Shown piece after piece: positions 1-4,895 of a stretch of DNA of 5,692 nucleotides. Made by a program: the position numbers and the translations under genes. The stretch's first letter is position 1. Every line of letters starts with the position of its first letter. Source of the stretch: Thermoplasmata archaeon (GTDB lineage Archaea; Thermoplasmatota; Thermoplasmata; RBG-16-68-12); the NCBI GenBank assembly GCA_013329855.1, contig DUJI01000015.1, positions 1 to 5,692 on the forward strand. Reading direction: 5' to 3'. The notes under the pieces are model-generated. The model did no database searches. It was not told the DNA's origin and worked only from the letters and a program-made list of their open reading frames with translations.

Positions 1-4
1 CCCC

Positions 5-568
5 ATGCCCCTGGACCGCCTGCGCGCGAGCCTGGCCGAGTGCCCCGTCGTGAGGTTCGGGGACTACGACTACTTCGTCCACCCGATCACGGACGGCATT
101 CCCCTGGGCCGTCCCGAGGTGCTCGACGAGGTCCTTGACGCCCTCGCGGCCCGCGGCGACTGGACCCGGTGCGACAAGATCGTGACCGCGGAGTCCATGG
201 GCTTCCCGCTGGCCGCGGGCCTCTCCCTGCGGGTCCACAAGCCCTACGTCTTCATCCGGAAGCGGCAGTACGGGCTGCCCGGGGAAGTCTCCCTCAAGCA
301 GACCACGGGCTACGCGAAGACGGACATGTTCATCAACAACATCCACCGCGGGGACCGCGTGGTCTTCGTGGACGACGTGGTCTCCACGGGCGGGACGCTC
401 TACGCCGTCGTGCGGGCGCTGCGGCGGATCGGCGCGGAGGTGACCGGGGCCCTGATCGTCTTCGAGAAGACGCGCGAGAAGGCGCGCATGGAGAAGGACC
501 TGGGCCTCGCGATCACGACCCTGATGGCCGTGGACGTCGTCGAGGGGAAGCTCGTCGAGTGCGCCTAG
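5..568 (+). CDS. hpt: Archaeal-type hypoxanthine/adenine phosphoribosyltransferase (purine salvage)
   Basis: A 187-residue cytosolic enzyme expected to join a purine base to PRPP, giving the nucleoside monophosphate. The type I PRTase signature is complete: VVFVDDVVSTGGTL at residues 119-132, with the acidic pair D123-D124 and the STGGT phosphate loop. Two blocks are typical of the archaeal HPRT/HGPRTase-like family: YDYFVHPITDGIP (21-33) and RKRQYGLPGEV (85-95) followed by KQTTGY (98-103). Length and N-terminus (MPLDRLRASL...CPVV) fit the family, which supports ATG 5, but only four bases lie upstream, so promoter and upstream partners are unseen. The gene ends in TAG at 566-568, overlapping the stop of the convergent antiporter. 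Base preference cannot be settled from sequence: members of this family have been named Hpt, Apt or HGPRT-like. Family assignment is secure, exact substrate less so. Confidence 0.9.
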   Translation: MPLDRLRASLAECPVVRFGDYDYFVHPITDGIPLGRPEVLDEVLDALAARGDWTRCDKIVTAESMGFPLAAGLSLRVHKPYVFIRKRQYGLPGEVSLKQTTGYAKTDMFINNIHRGDRVVFVDDVVSTGGTLYAVVRALRRIGAEVTGALIVFEKTREKARMEKDLGLAITTLMAVDVVEGKLVECA

Positions 569-1815
569 GACGACGGCTCCGCGGGCGCCGCCTTGGCGCG
601 CCGCTCCTGCTCCACCGCGTGGAGGGCCTGCTTGAACAGGGGGGCGGGCGCGACGCTGACCACGATGATGACGAAGACGATCACGCTGAACAGGGCGTCG
701 CCGACGATCCCCGCGGTCAGGGCGGTCACCGCGACGATGAGGCCGACCTCGCCGCGGGGCGTCATCCCCCAGCCCACGGCCAGGGATTCCAGCGGCGTCA
801 TCTTCAGGCCCCAGGCCGCGACGGCGCATCCGGCCATCTTGGTGACCATGGCGACGACCACGAGGACGATGGTGAACAAGAAGATCTGGGGGGTGGCCAG
901 GACGGAGAAGATGTCCACGTTCAGTCCCAGAGAGATGAAGAAGATGGGCGTGAAGACGGCCCCCAGGTAGCGGGCGCCTTCCGCGAACTCCTCCTTGAGA
1001 GGCGCAGGGGCGAACAAGGTCCCCGCGAGGAACGCCCCGATGATCGCGGACAGGCCGATGGTTTCCGCGACGAGCGCGTAGAAGAGGGCGATCGCCAGGG
1101 CGATGAGGAATCCGCCGTGCTTCACCCCGAGCTTGAGCCCGAGGACCTGGACGCGGACGACCAGGGGACTGAAGAAGTACACCCCCACGAGGATCCCGAA
1201 GCCGATGAACGCGATGGCCTTGACCATGACGAGGGCGACGCCGACGGCGTCCACGTTCCCGTGCGCGATCCCCACGCCGACGGACAGGACGAGGAGGCCC
1301 AGGATGTCGTCCACCACGGCCGCCCCCATGATGGTCCGCCCGATCTCCTCCTTCATGAGACCCAGGTCGAGGAGGACGGACGCGGCGATCGCGGTGCTCG
1401 TCGCGGTCAGCGTGGCGCCGACGAAGAGGGCGACGAGAAACTGGCTGCTCCCCGCGGGGACCGTGCTCGGCGGCGCGAGGAACCAGGCGGTGACGAAGCC
1501 GACGAGGAGCGGCAGCGCGACTCCGCCGAGGGCGACGAGGAAGTTCCTCCGGGTGTAGAGGGCCCGGAAGTCGCTCTCGAGCCCGATGAGGAACAGGAGG
1601 AAGATCGCCCCCAGGGCGGCAAACGTCTCGACGAAGATGGGGTCGAACACGAAGATGCCGTACTGCCCCAGGAGGCTCGGGGCGAGCAGGATGCCGATGA
1701 CGATCTCCCCGATGAGGGTGGACTGATGGAACCGCTTGCTGAACAGGTGGCTCACGACGCCCAGCGTGAGGAGGATGGTGAGCTGCTCGTAGATCGCGGT
1801 CGGGCCTACGGCCAT
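565..1815 (-). CDS. CPA2-family cation:proton antiporter (NapA/KefB-like), integral membrane
   Basis: A 416-residue, very hydrophobic protein with about 12-13 predicted membrane segments, expected to exchange Na+ or K+ for H+ across the cytoplasmic membrane. Family marks, numbered from the ATG at 1815: STLIGEIVIGILLAPSLLG (32-50) in the first helices; FLLFLIGLE (72-80); ATLTATSTA (134-142), the unwound-helix motif; VVDDILGLL (167-175) with the D169-D170 pair that marks electrogenic CPA2 exchangers; TPRGEVGLI (352-360) near the C-terminus. K326 is a candidate for the conserved late-helix lysine. There is no C-terminal TrkA-N/RCK domain; the protein ends in a short charged tail, so NADH- or ligand-gated KefB-type control is unlikely in this chain. 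A TTG at 1821 would add two residues, but ATG 1815 sits 27 nt below a TATA box (1838-1845), fitting a leaderless start. Ion specificity is unknown. Confidence 0.9.
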   Translation of the reverse strand: MAVGPTAIYEQLTILLTLGVVSHLFSKRFHQSTLIGEIVIGILLAPSLLGQYGIFVFDPIFVETFAALGAIFLLFLIGLESDFRALYTRRNFLVALGGVALPLLVGFVTAWFLAPPSTVPAGSSQFLVALFVGATLTATSTAIAASVLLDLGLMKEEIGRTIMGAAVVDDILGLLVLSVGVGIAHGNVDAVGVALVMVKAIAFIGFGILVGVYFFSPLVVRVQVLGLKLGVKHGGFLIALAIALFYALVAETIGLSAIIGAFLAGTLFAPAPLKEEFAEGARYLGAVFTPIFFISLGLNVDIFSVLATPQIFLFTIVLVVVAMVTKMAGCAVAAWGLKMTPLESLAVGWGMTPRGEVGLIVAVTALTAGIVGDALFSVIVFVIIVVSVAPAPLFKQALHAVEQERRAKAAPAEPSS

Positions 1816-1837
1816 TGCCAAGGGAACGGCGTGAGGG

Positions 1838-1845
1838 TATTAAAT
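1838..1845 (-). promoter_or_regulatory. TATA box of the antiporter gene
   Basis: On the minus strand this reads ATTTAATA in an otherwise GC-rich spacer. Its centre is about 27 nt above ATG 1815, so archaeal initiation about 25 nt downstream would start the transcript at or next to the start codon. No Shine-Dalgarno is needed and none is clear. Confidence 0.6.
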
Positions 1846-1898
1846 CGCTCAGTGGGGAATCCAGTTCGCGGCCACGCGACGGGGCGGCGTGCGACGCT

Positions 1899-2036
1899 TC
1901 ACGCGGAGCGGCGCGACCTCTGACGGCGGACCTCGTCCTCCGTCACGATCACGCTCAGATGGAAGACCTCGTTGTCCATCCGGTCGTATCGCACGCTCCG
2001 ACCCTCGGAGAGGATCTTGTGGTACTGGATCCGCAT
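1899..2036 (-). CDS. Probable small protein, 45 residues, function unknown
   Basis: An ATG (2034-2036) opens a frame of 45 codons ending in TGA (1899-1901). The protein begins MRIQYHKILSEGRSVRYDR, continues MDNEVFHLSVIVTEDEV (20-36) and ends in a basic tail RRQRSRRSA. The middle alternates polar and hydrophobic residues as in beta strands. It has one internal Met and no Cys, no signal peptide and no membrane segment. The case for coding is that 41 of 45 third codon positions are G or C, as expected for real genes at this base composition, and a TATA-like TTGATATT lies about 33 nt upstream. It sits between the first winged-helix regulator and the antiporter, all on the minus strand, with 83 bp to the antiporter start. 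I do not recognise the family; chance cannot be excluded at this length. Confidence 0.55.
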   Translation of the reverse strand: MRIQYHKILSEGRSVRYDRMDNEVFHLSVIVTEDEVRRQRSRRSA

Positions 2037-2065
2037 GTTCCCCCGAGAGGCGAAGTGAGCTTGGG

Positions 2066-2073
2066 AATATCAA
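2066..2073 (-). promoter_or_regulatory. Possible TATA box of the small protein gene
   Basis: Minus-strand TTGATATT, centred about 33 nt above ATG 2036, would give a 5' leader of roughly 8 nt. It is a weaker match than the other TATA boxes in the window, and the G run just before the ATG is too close to be a good ribosome binding site. Confidence 0.35.
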
Positions 2074-2075
2074 GG

Positions 2076-2095
2076 CCCGAGGCACGGTTCTCGGG
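2076..2095. repeat. Inverted repeat CCCGAG-N8-CTCGGG upstream of the small gene's TATA box
   Basis: A perfect 6-bp inverted repeat (2076-2081 and 2090-2095) with an 8-bp spacer lies immediately upstream, on the minus strand, of the TTGATATT element. Its position would suit a regulator site, but a GC-rich 6-bp match is only weakly significant. Confidence 0.3.
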
Positions 2096-2161
2096 TACGA
2101 TACGTGATAACGTGCGTTCGAGGCGAAGCGGCGGCGCAGCGCTCCGCGTGACGTGCGGAAC

Positions 2162-2204
2162 AGAAAAAGGAAGGGATGGGATAAAGGGGAAAGGGGGGGA
2201 AGGT
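2162..2204 (-). terminator. Pyrimidine-rich terminator-like tract after the first regulator gene
   Basis: Directly after the TGA at 2205-2207 the minus strand is almost purely C and T for about 40 nt, with runs CCCCCCC, TTTCCCC, TTTATCCC and finally TTTTT at about 2163-2167. Archaeal RNA polymerase terminates on T-rich stretches without needing a hairpin, and this is the only such stretch in the spacer. The remaining 2096-2161 shows nothing beyond a short ACGT-GATA-ACGT symmetry around 2102-2113. Confidence 0.5.
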
Positions 2205-2603
2205 TCACTGGCCGAGCAGGTCGAGGCCGTTCCAGTCGCCGCCGAAGTCCTTGACCTGGCCCGTGGCCAGCTGGAACCGCGCGCGCAGCCTTCCGTTCTC
2301 GAAGAAGATGTACGCGTTGCGCAGGCAGGAGGTGTAGAGGTTCTTCCTCTTGCCTTTCTGCGTCAGGATCCGCTCGACGCACTCGATGAGTCCGACCTCT
2401 TCGAGGATGCGAATCTTGCGGTAGCACGCCGCAATCGGGATGCCGTATCGCTGGCTGATCTCCTGGGCGCTGATCTTCCGCTTGTACGTCGCCAAGAGGA
2501 TCTTGGCGCTGTACTCGTCGGTCAAAAGCTGCGACGCCTCGAGGGGCGAGAGCAGCTTCGATGCGCCCTGGATGTCGTCGAAGTTCCCGGTGTTGTCCTC
2601 CAA
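2205..2603 (-). CDS. Small winged-helix transcription regulator, paralogue 1
   Basis: A 132-residue protein with an N-terminal extension (1-25), then a winged helix at about 26-95: LLTDEYSAKILLAT (helix 1), ISAQEISQRYGI (helix 2), PIAACYRKIRILEEVGLI (recognition helix) and a wing containing TQKGKRKNLY. The C-terminal part (96-118, FFENGRLRARF) is strand-like and could mediate dimerisation or ligand binding. It is a DNA-binding protein of the broad ArsR-like archaeal winged-helix group; its target is unknown. It is about 50% identical over about 85 residues to the regulator at 2746-3090. The start is TTG 2603, because an in-frame TGA lies two codons upstream and no ATG or GTG opens the domain; the TATA box at 2648-2655 predicts a leader of about 24 nt. 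Dense symmetric DNA upstream suggests autoregulation. The start codon is the least certain point. Confidence 0.8.
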   Translation of the reverse strand: MEDNTGNFDDIQGASKLLSPLEASQLLTDEYSAKILLATYKRKISAQEISQRYGIPIAACYRKIRILEEVGLIECVERILTQKGKRKNLYTSCLRNAYIFFENGRLRARFQLATGQVKDFGGDWNGLDLLGQ

Positions 2604-2611
2604 GGTTCAAC

Positions 2612-2641
2612 CCCGCATCCGTTGTGGGGGTTCGATGCGGG
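2612..2641. promoter_or_regulatory. Inverted repeat overlapping the predicted transcription start of regulator 1
   Basis: CCCGCATC (2612-2619) and GATGCGGG (2634-2641) form a perfect 8-bp inverted repeat with a 14-bp spacer. It lies between the TATA box (2648-2655) and the TTG start (2603), spanning the expected transcription start near 2626. A bound dimer here would block initiation; alternatively the RNA could form a leader hairpin. This is an operator candidate by position only. Confidence 0.45.
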
Positions 2642-2647
2642 TCCAGG

Positions 2648-2655
2648 ATATTTAA
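2648..2655 (-). promoter_or_regulatory. TATA box of regulator 1
   Basis: The minus strand reads GCTTAAATATCC, with core TTAAATAT, in a GC-rich setting. The expected start site about 25 nt downstream is near 2626, giving a short leader of about 24 nt before TTG 2603. This gene therefore differs from its neighbours, which appear leaderless. Confidence 0.6.
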
Positions 2656-2666
2656 GCTATCGGCCG

Positions 2667-2707
2667 TGATTATCAGACAGGGAACCTGTTTCGCGCGTTG
2701 ATTATCA
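2667..2707. promoter_or_regulatory. Paired TGATTATCA operator-like repeats flanking a second palindrome
   Basis: The 9-bp odd palindrome TGATTATCA occurs twice, at 2667-2675 and 2699-2707, with centres 32 bp apart, close to three helical turns, so both would face the same side of the DNA. Between them is a perfect inverted repeat ACAGG-GAA-CCTGT (2677-2689). The second copy is also enclosed by CGCGCGT (2692-2698) and ACGCGCG (2707-2713). The proximal copy is centred 20 bp above the TATA box of regulator 1, where archaeal regulators commonly bind. An AT-rich 9-mer repeated exactly in so GC-rich a spacer is unlikely by chance. The binding protein is not known. Confidence 0.6.
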
Positions 2708-2716
2708 CGCGCGCGG

Positions 2717-2738
2717 AAAACGCGCCCGCGCGGGCGCG
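2717..2738 (-). terminator. GC hairpin plus TTTT after regulator 2
   Basis: An 18-bp perfect palindrome (2721-2738, half-site CGCGCCCGC) begins 7 nt past the stop codon at 2746-2748 on the minus strand and is followed by TTTT (2717-2720). This resembles an intrinsic terminator. In archaea the U-run matters more than the hairpin, and four T's is short. The palindrome could instead be a protein site. Confidence 0.5.
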
Positions 2739-2745
2739 CGACCCC

Positions 2746-3090
2746 TCACGAGCCGTTGGCCGAGTTCAGCTCGATCCACTTTCCGTTGATGTCCTTGTCG
2801 ATGTCGAACTCGAACTTCACCTTGAACACGCCGTTCTCGTACACGAGATGGGCCGACTTGAGGAGGGAGCGGTACAACTTCATCGTCTTGCCCTTGGGCG
2901 TCGTGACGATCTCGGCGACCTTCAGGAAGCCCGCGGACTCCAACTCGTGGATCTTGCGGTAGCAGGCCGCGATGGGGATGTCATAGCGGTCCGAGATCTC
3001 CTGCACGGAACGCGGGACGTCCTGCGTCGCGACCAGGATGCGTTCCGCGTACTCATCCGTGAGCAACCGCGAAACGTCCTTTTCCCTCAT
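2746..3090 (-). CDS. Small winged-helix transcription regulator, paralogue 2
   Basis: A 114-residue regulator beginning MREKDVSRLLTDEY. The winged helix covers about 9-75: LLTDEYAERILVAT (9-22), SVQEISDRYDI (28-38), PIAACYRKIHELESAGFL (39-56) and a wing with TTPKGKTMKLY (63-73). The core LLTDEY, QEIS-RY, IPIAACYRKI, KGK-LY and ENG is shared with the regulator at 2205-2603; the C-terminus (87-114, alternating charged and hydrophobic residues) is diverged. It lacks that paralogue's 17-residue longer N-terminus. ATG 3090 is chosen over an upstream in-frame ATG at 3123 because the intervening codons contain the TATA box (3111-3117), centred 24 nt above ATG 3090, indicating a leaderless transcript. 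It follows the ATPase gene by 136 bp on the same strand. An ArsR-like, DNA-binding, probably dimeric role is inferred; effector and targets are unknown. Confidence 0.82.
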   Translation of the reverse strand: MREKDVSRLLTDEYAERILVATQDVPRSVQEISDRYDIPIAACYRKIHELESAGFLKVAEIVTTPKGKTMKLYRSLLKSAHLVYENGVFKVKFEFDIDKDINGKWIELNSANGS

Positions 3091-3110
3091 TGGCCGTCGA
3101 TTCGGCGACC

Positions 3111-3117
3111 ATATTAA
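3111..3117 (-). promoter_or_regulatory. TATA box of regulator 2
   Basis: The minus strand reads GGTTAATATGG, with core TTAATAT, 24 nt (centre) above ATG 3090, so transcription should begin at the start codon. The purine-rich GAAATGTG just upstream may serve as BRE. Confidence 0.6.
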
Positions 3118-3226
3118 CCACATTTCTATCCGGTTCTCGAATTTGATACTGCAGCACGCCCGCGCGCGGGAGCGCGGCGCGGCACGGGCGGAGCCGCGAC
3201 GGCCCGCCGTCCGAGGGCGTCCGGAC
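3118..3226. other. Spacer between ATPase and regulator 2, GC palindromes only
   Basis: The stretch contains CCCGCGCGCGGG (3159-3170, a perfect 12-bp palindrome) and GTCCGGAC (3219-3226, a perfect palindrome touching the ATPase stop codon). No T-run follows either on the minus strand, so I see no clear terminator for the ATPase gene and read-through into regulator 2 is possible. The AT-richer part (3121-3150) holds no recognisable gene. Confidence 0.4.
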
Positions 3227-4729
3227 TCACACGATGGGCCGGAGAATCGCCTCGGGTACGCCGCCGCTCCAGTCCCAGGAAACCGCGAACAGCTCCGTGT
3301 AGGGCTTCTCGCCGTACAGCACCACGGTCCCGTTCAGGCTCTCGAGATGGATCACGGAGCTGGCCAAGTTGGCCAGCTTCGCCGCGGAGGCGCTCTGGGG
3401 CGTCACGAGTCCGACGAAGGCATCGTGGGACCGGCGCACGGTCGCCAGGACCCCGGACATCTGCTCCAGGACCTTCTCCCCGTACACGGACTCCAGCGTG
3501 TCGAACGCCATGAGGGCGAGGAAGGGACGGCCGGACTTGGGCAGGTGGTACTCCACGTTGGACCACTTCAGGTCGTTGTCGACGTTCGTGCCTTCCATGT
3601 GGAGCGCGTTTCGGGAGACCTCGCCGCTCCCCAGGGTGACGGACTCGAACACCTGGACGTGGGACTCGAAGGCGCCCGGAGGGAGGTGGGGGCTGACGAG
3701 TTCCCGCAGGAACTCCGCGCTCCCTTTCCGCGGCGGCACGTGGGCCACCCCGCGGCCCTGGGCGACGAAGTTGCAGATCATCGCGGTCCGGAGCCAGTCC
3801 ACGTAGTCCGCAGGGACCAGGTTGGACACCTGGAAGGCGACGATGCGTCCGCGGTGGAGTCCGCCCAGGAGCTGGTCCAAGCTCCGGATGCCCGTGCTCA
3901 CGACGTCCTTGGATGGGTCCGCGACGGCCTTCCAGGGCCGTGGCGCCGTGGTCTTCGCGCCCTCCTTGGCCGCGAAGGCCTCCAGCCGGCCGCCGTCCAG
4001 CGTGTAGAGGTACTTGTGCTGGCCGACCTGTTGCCCGCGGAGCTTCTCGATGGTCATCACACGTAGGCGGCGACCCTGGTGCTCCGTCGAGGACAGGTTG
4101 AGCACGCCGTCACCGAGGTAGTCCAGGCGCGTTTCCCCGCTTCCCTCCAGGACGTAGACCACGCTCTGCTTGCTGCCCTCCACGAGGTCCCGCTGGAGGA
4201 CGTTGATCAGCTTGGACGCCGCGATCCCGTAGTGCTCCGCCAGGGCGTCGACGGAGTCGATCAGGACGAGGGAGCGCTTGGGCATCCGACCATCCACGAA
4301 GTCGTAGGCGGCCTCGATCTCGGGAAGGTCGAAGCCGATGGACATCTCGATGTAACCGTCCTTCACGTCGGCTCCGGCCACGGACTTCGCACCCTCGTCC
4401 TCGCTCTCTTCGCCTGCCTGGATCTTCCCCTCGAGCTGGTCCAGGGCCAGCCGGAGCACCTTGGTCGTCGCGGATACGGGCTTGGGGGCCGTCTGGAGGA
4501 TCGCGGGCCGGAGCCGCTCCCGCAGCCAGGGGAACTGGTTGAACAGGGACTCGTCGGAGACGCGGGAGCTGAGGTAGTGGGAGTCGGCCACCTCGCCGAG
4601 CTCCTCGGTGAGCTGGAGGGCGAACGTCGTCTTGCCCGTGCCGGCCTGCCCCTTGACGATCAGGGAATGACCCCCGGGCTGATTGAAGAACTCGATGACG
4701 TCCTTCGGGATCTTTCCCGACCTCGCCAT
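3227..4729 (-). CDS. GvpD-like two-domain RecA/KaiC-superfamily ATPase, second P-loop lost
   Basis: A 500-residue cytosolic protein. Domain 1 (about 10-250): FFNQPGGHSLIVKGQ leads into Walker A GQAGTGKTT (27-35, K33, T34), then YLSSRVSDESLFNQFPWL (52-69) and Walker B LVLIDS (154-159, D158). An acidic, flexible insert (105-125) separates them. This layout resembles the P-loop domain of GvpD, the haloarchaeal gas-vesicle regulator that represses by acting on an activator; the link is from memory of the family. Domain 2 (about 277-500) opens like KaiC, STGIRSLDQLLGGLHRGR (278-295), but where the P-loop should follow it reads IVAFQVSNLVPAD, with no GKT; a Walker-B-like FLALMAFDTLESVYG (403-417) remains. 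ATG 4729 is chosen because the longer frame to 4849 runs through the TATA box; a GAGG lies 7 nt above it. No gas vesicle structural genes are nearby. Probable role: ATP-dependent regulator; uncertain. Confidence 0.8.
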   Translation of the reverse strand: MARSGKIPKDVIEFFNQPGGHSLIVKGQAGTGKTTFALQLTEELGEVADSHYLSSRVSDESLFNQFPWLRERLRPAILQTAPKPVSATTKVLRLALDQLEGKIQAGEESEDEGAKSVAGADVKDGYIEMSIGFDLPEIEAAYDFVDGRMPKRSLVLIDSVDALAEHYGIAASKLINVLQRDLVEGSKQSVVYVLEGSGETRLDYLGDGVLNLSSTEHQGRRLRVMTIEKLRGQQVGQHKYLYTLDGGRLEAFAAKEGAKTTAPRPWKAVADPSKDVVSTGIRSLDQLLGGLHRGRIVAFQVSNLVPADYVDWLRTAMICNFVAQGRGVAHVPPRKGSAEFLRELVSPHLPPGAFESHVQVFESVTLGSGEVSRNALHMEGTNVDNDLKWSNVEYHLPKSGRPFLALMAFDTLESVYGEKVLEQMSGVLATVRRSHDAFVGLVTPQSASAAKLANLASSVIHLESLNGTVVLYGEKPYTELFAVSWDWSGGVPEAILRPIV

Positions 4730-4760
4730 GACCGTGCCTCGGCCGCAAGAGCGGGTGTGT

Positions 4761-4769
4761 CTATAGAAA
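4761..4769 (-). promoter_or_regulatory. TATA box of the ATPase gene
   Basis: The minus strand reads GGAAACCTTTCTATAGAC: a BRE-like GAAACC followed by TTTCTATAG. A start about 25 nt downstream falls near 4739, giving a leader of about 10 nt that just includes GAGG (4737-4740) before ATG 4729. That leader is borderline for ribosome binding. Confidence 0.5.
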
Positions 4770-4857
4770 GGTTTCCTCCCCTTTGCTCGTCCCTGAGTGC
4801 CACGGTTGATTGCGCGGCGCGGGGGAGGCGCGGAGGTCGCGGATCCCATGCGTCGCG

Positions 4858-4872
4858 CGCGAAACTATAAAG
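4858..4872 (+). promoter_or_regulatory. BRE/TATA promoter of the family X polymerase gene
   Basis: CGCGAAACTATAAAG matches the archaeal BRE-TATA consensus closely: purine-rich CGAAA directly followed by CTATAAAG (4865-4872). Its centre is 27 nt above GTG 4896, predicting a leaderless transcript. It lies about 100 bp from the divergent ATPase promoter; the 4770-4857 interval between them shows no repeat or gene that I can support. Confidence 0.7.
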
Positions 4873-4895
4873 ACGGTCCGAGGGCTGGGCGCCGT

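Noticed and set aside
1822..1898. Possible further small gene or RNA just upstream of the antiporter
   Set aside because: Apart from the TATA box I see no start codon with a convincing frame, no stable hairpin and no T-run.
169..1923. Very long plus-strand open frame (584 codons) running through the phosphoribosyltransferase and antisense to the antiporter
   Set aside because: Its translation is an Asp/Glu/Arg/Gly-rich mixture typical of the complement of a hydrophobic membrane protein in GC-rich DNA. Both genes it overlaps have clear family motifs in their own frames.
2605..2645. tRNA-like GGGTTCGAT element within the operator repeat
   Set aside because: It resembles a T-loop, but no acceptor, D or anticodon stems can be built around it; the inverted repeat 2612-2641 explains the symmetry better.
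3091..3123. 11-residue N-terminal extension of regulator 2
   Set aside because: It encodes the TATA box at 3111-3117, and the paralogue shows no related sequence there.
4730..4849. 40-residue N-terminal extension of the ATPase
   Set aside because: It is Arg/Gly-rich without a recognisable motif and contains the gene's own TATA box; the family-like sequence begins at about ATG 4729.
3038..4870. Long plus-strand open frames antisense to the ATPase (3038-4066 and 4079-4870)
   Set aside because: Stop codons are rare in GC-rich antisense frames. The translations show no motif, while the minus-strand frame has Walker A and B.
4848..4895. In-frame upstream ATG for PolX adding 16 residues
   Set aside because: The BRE/TATA element lies downstream of this ATG, so the codon would not be in the main transcript, and the family normally begins near the GTG at 4896.
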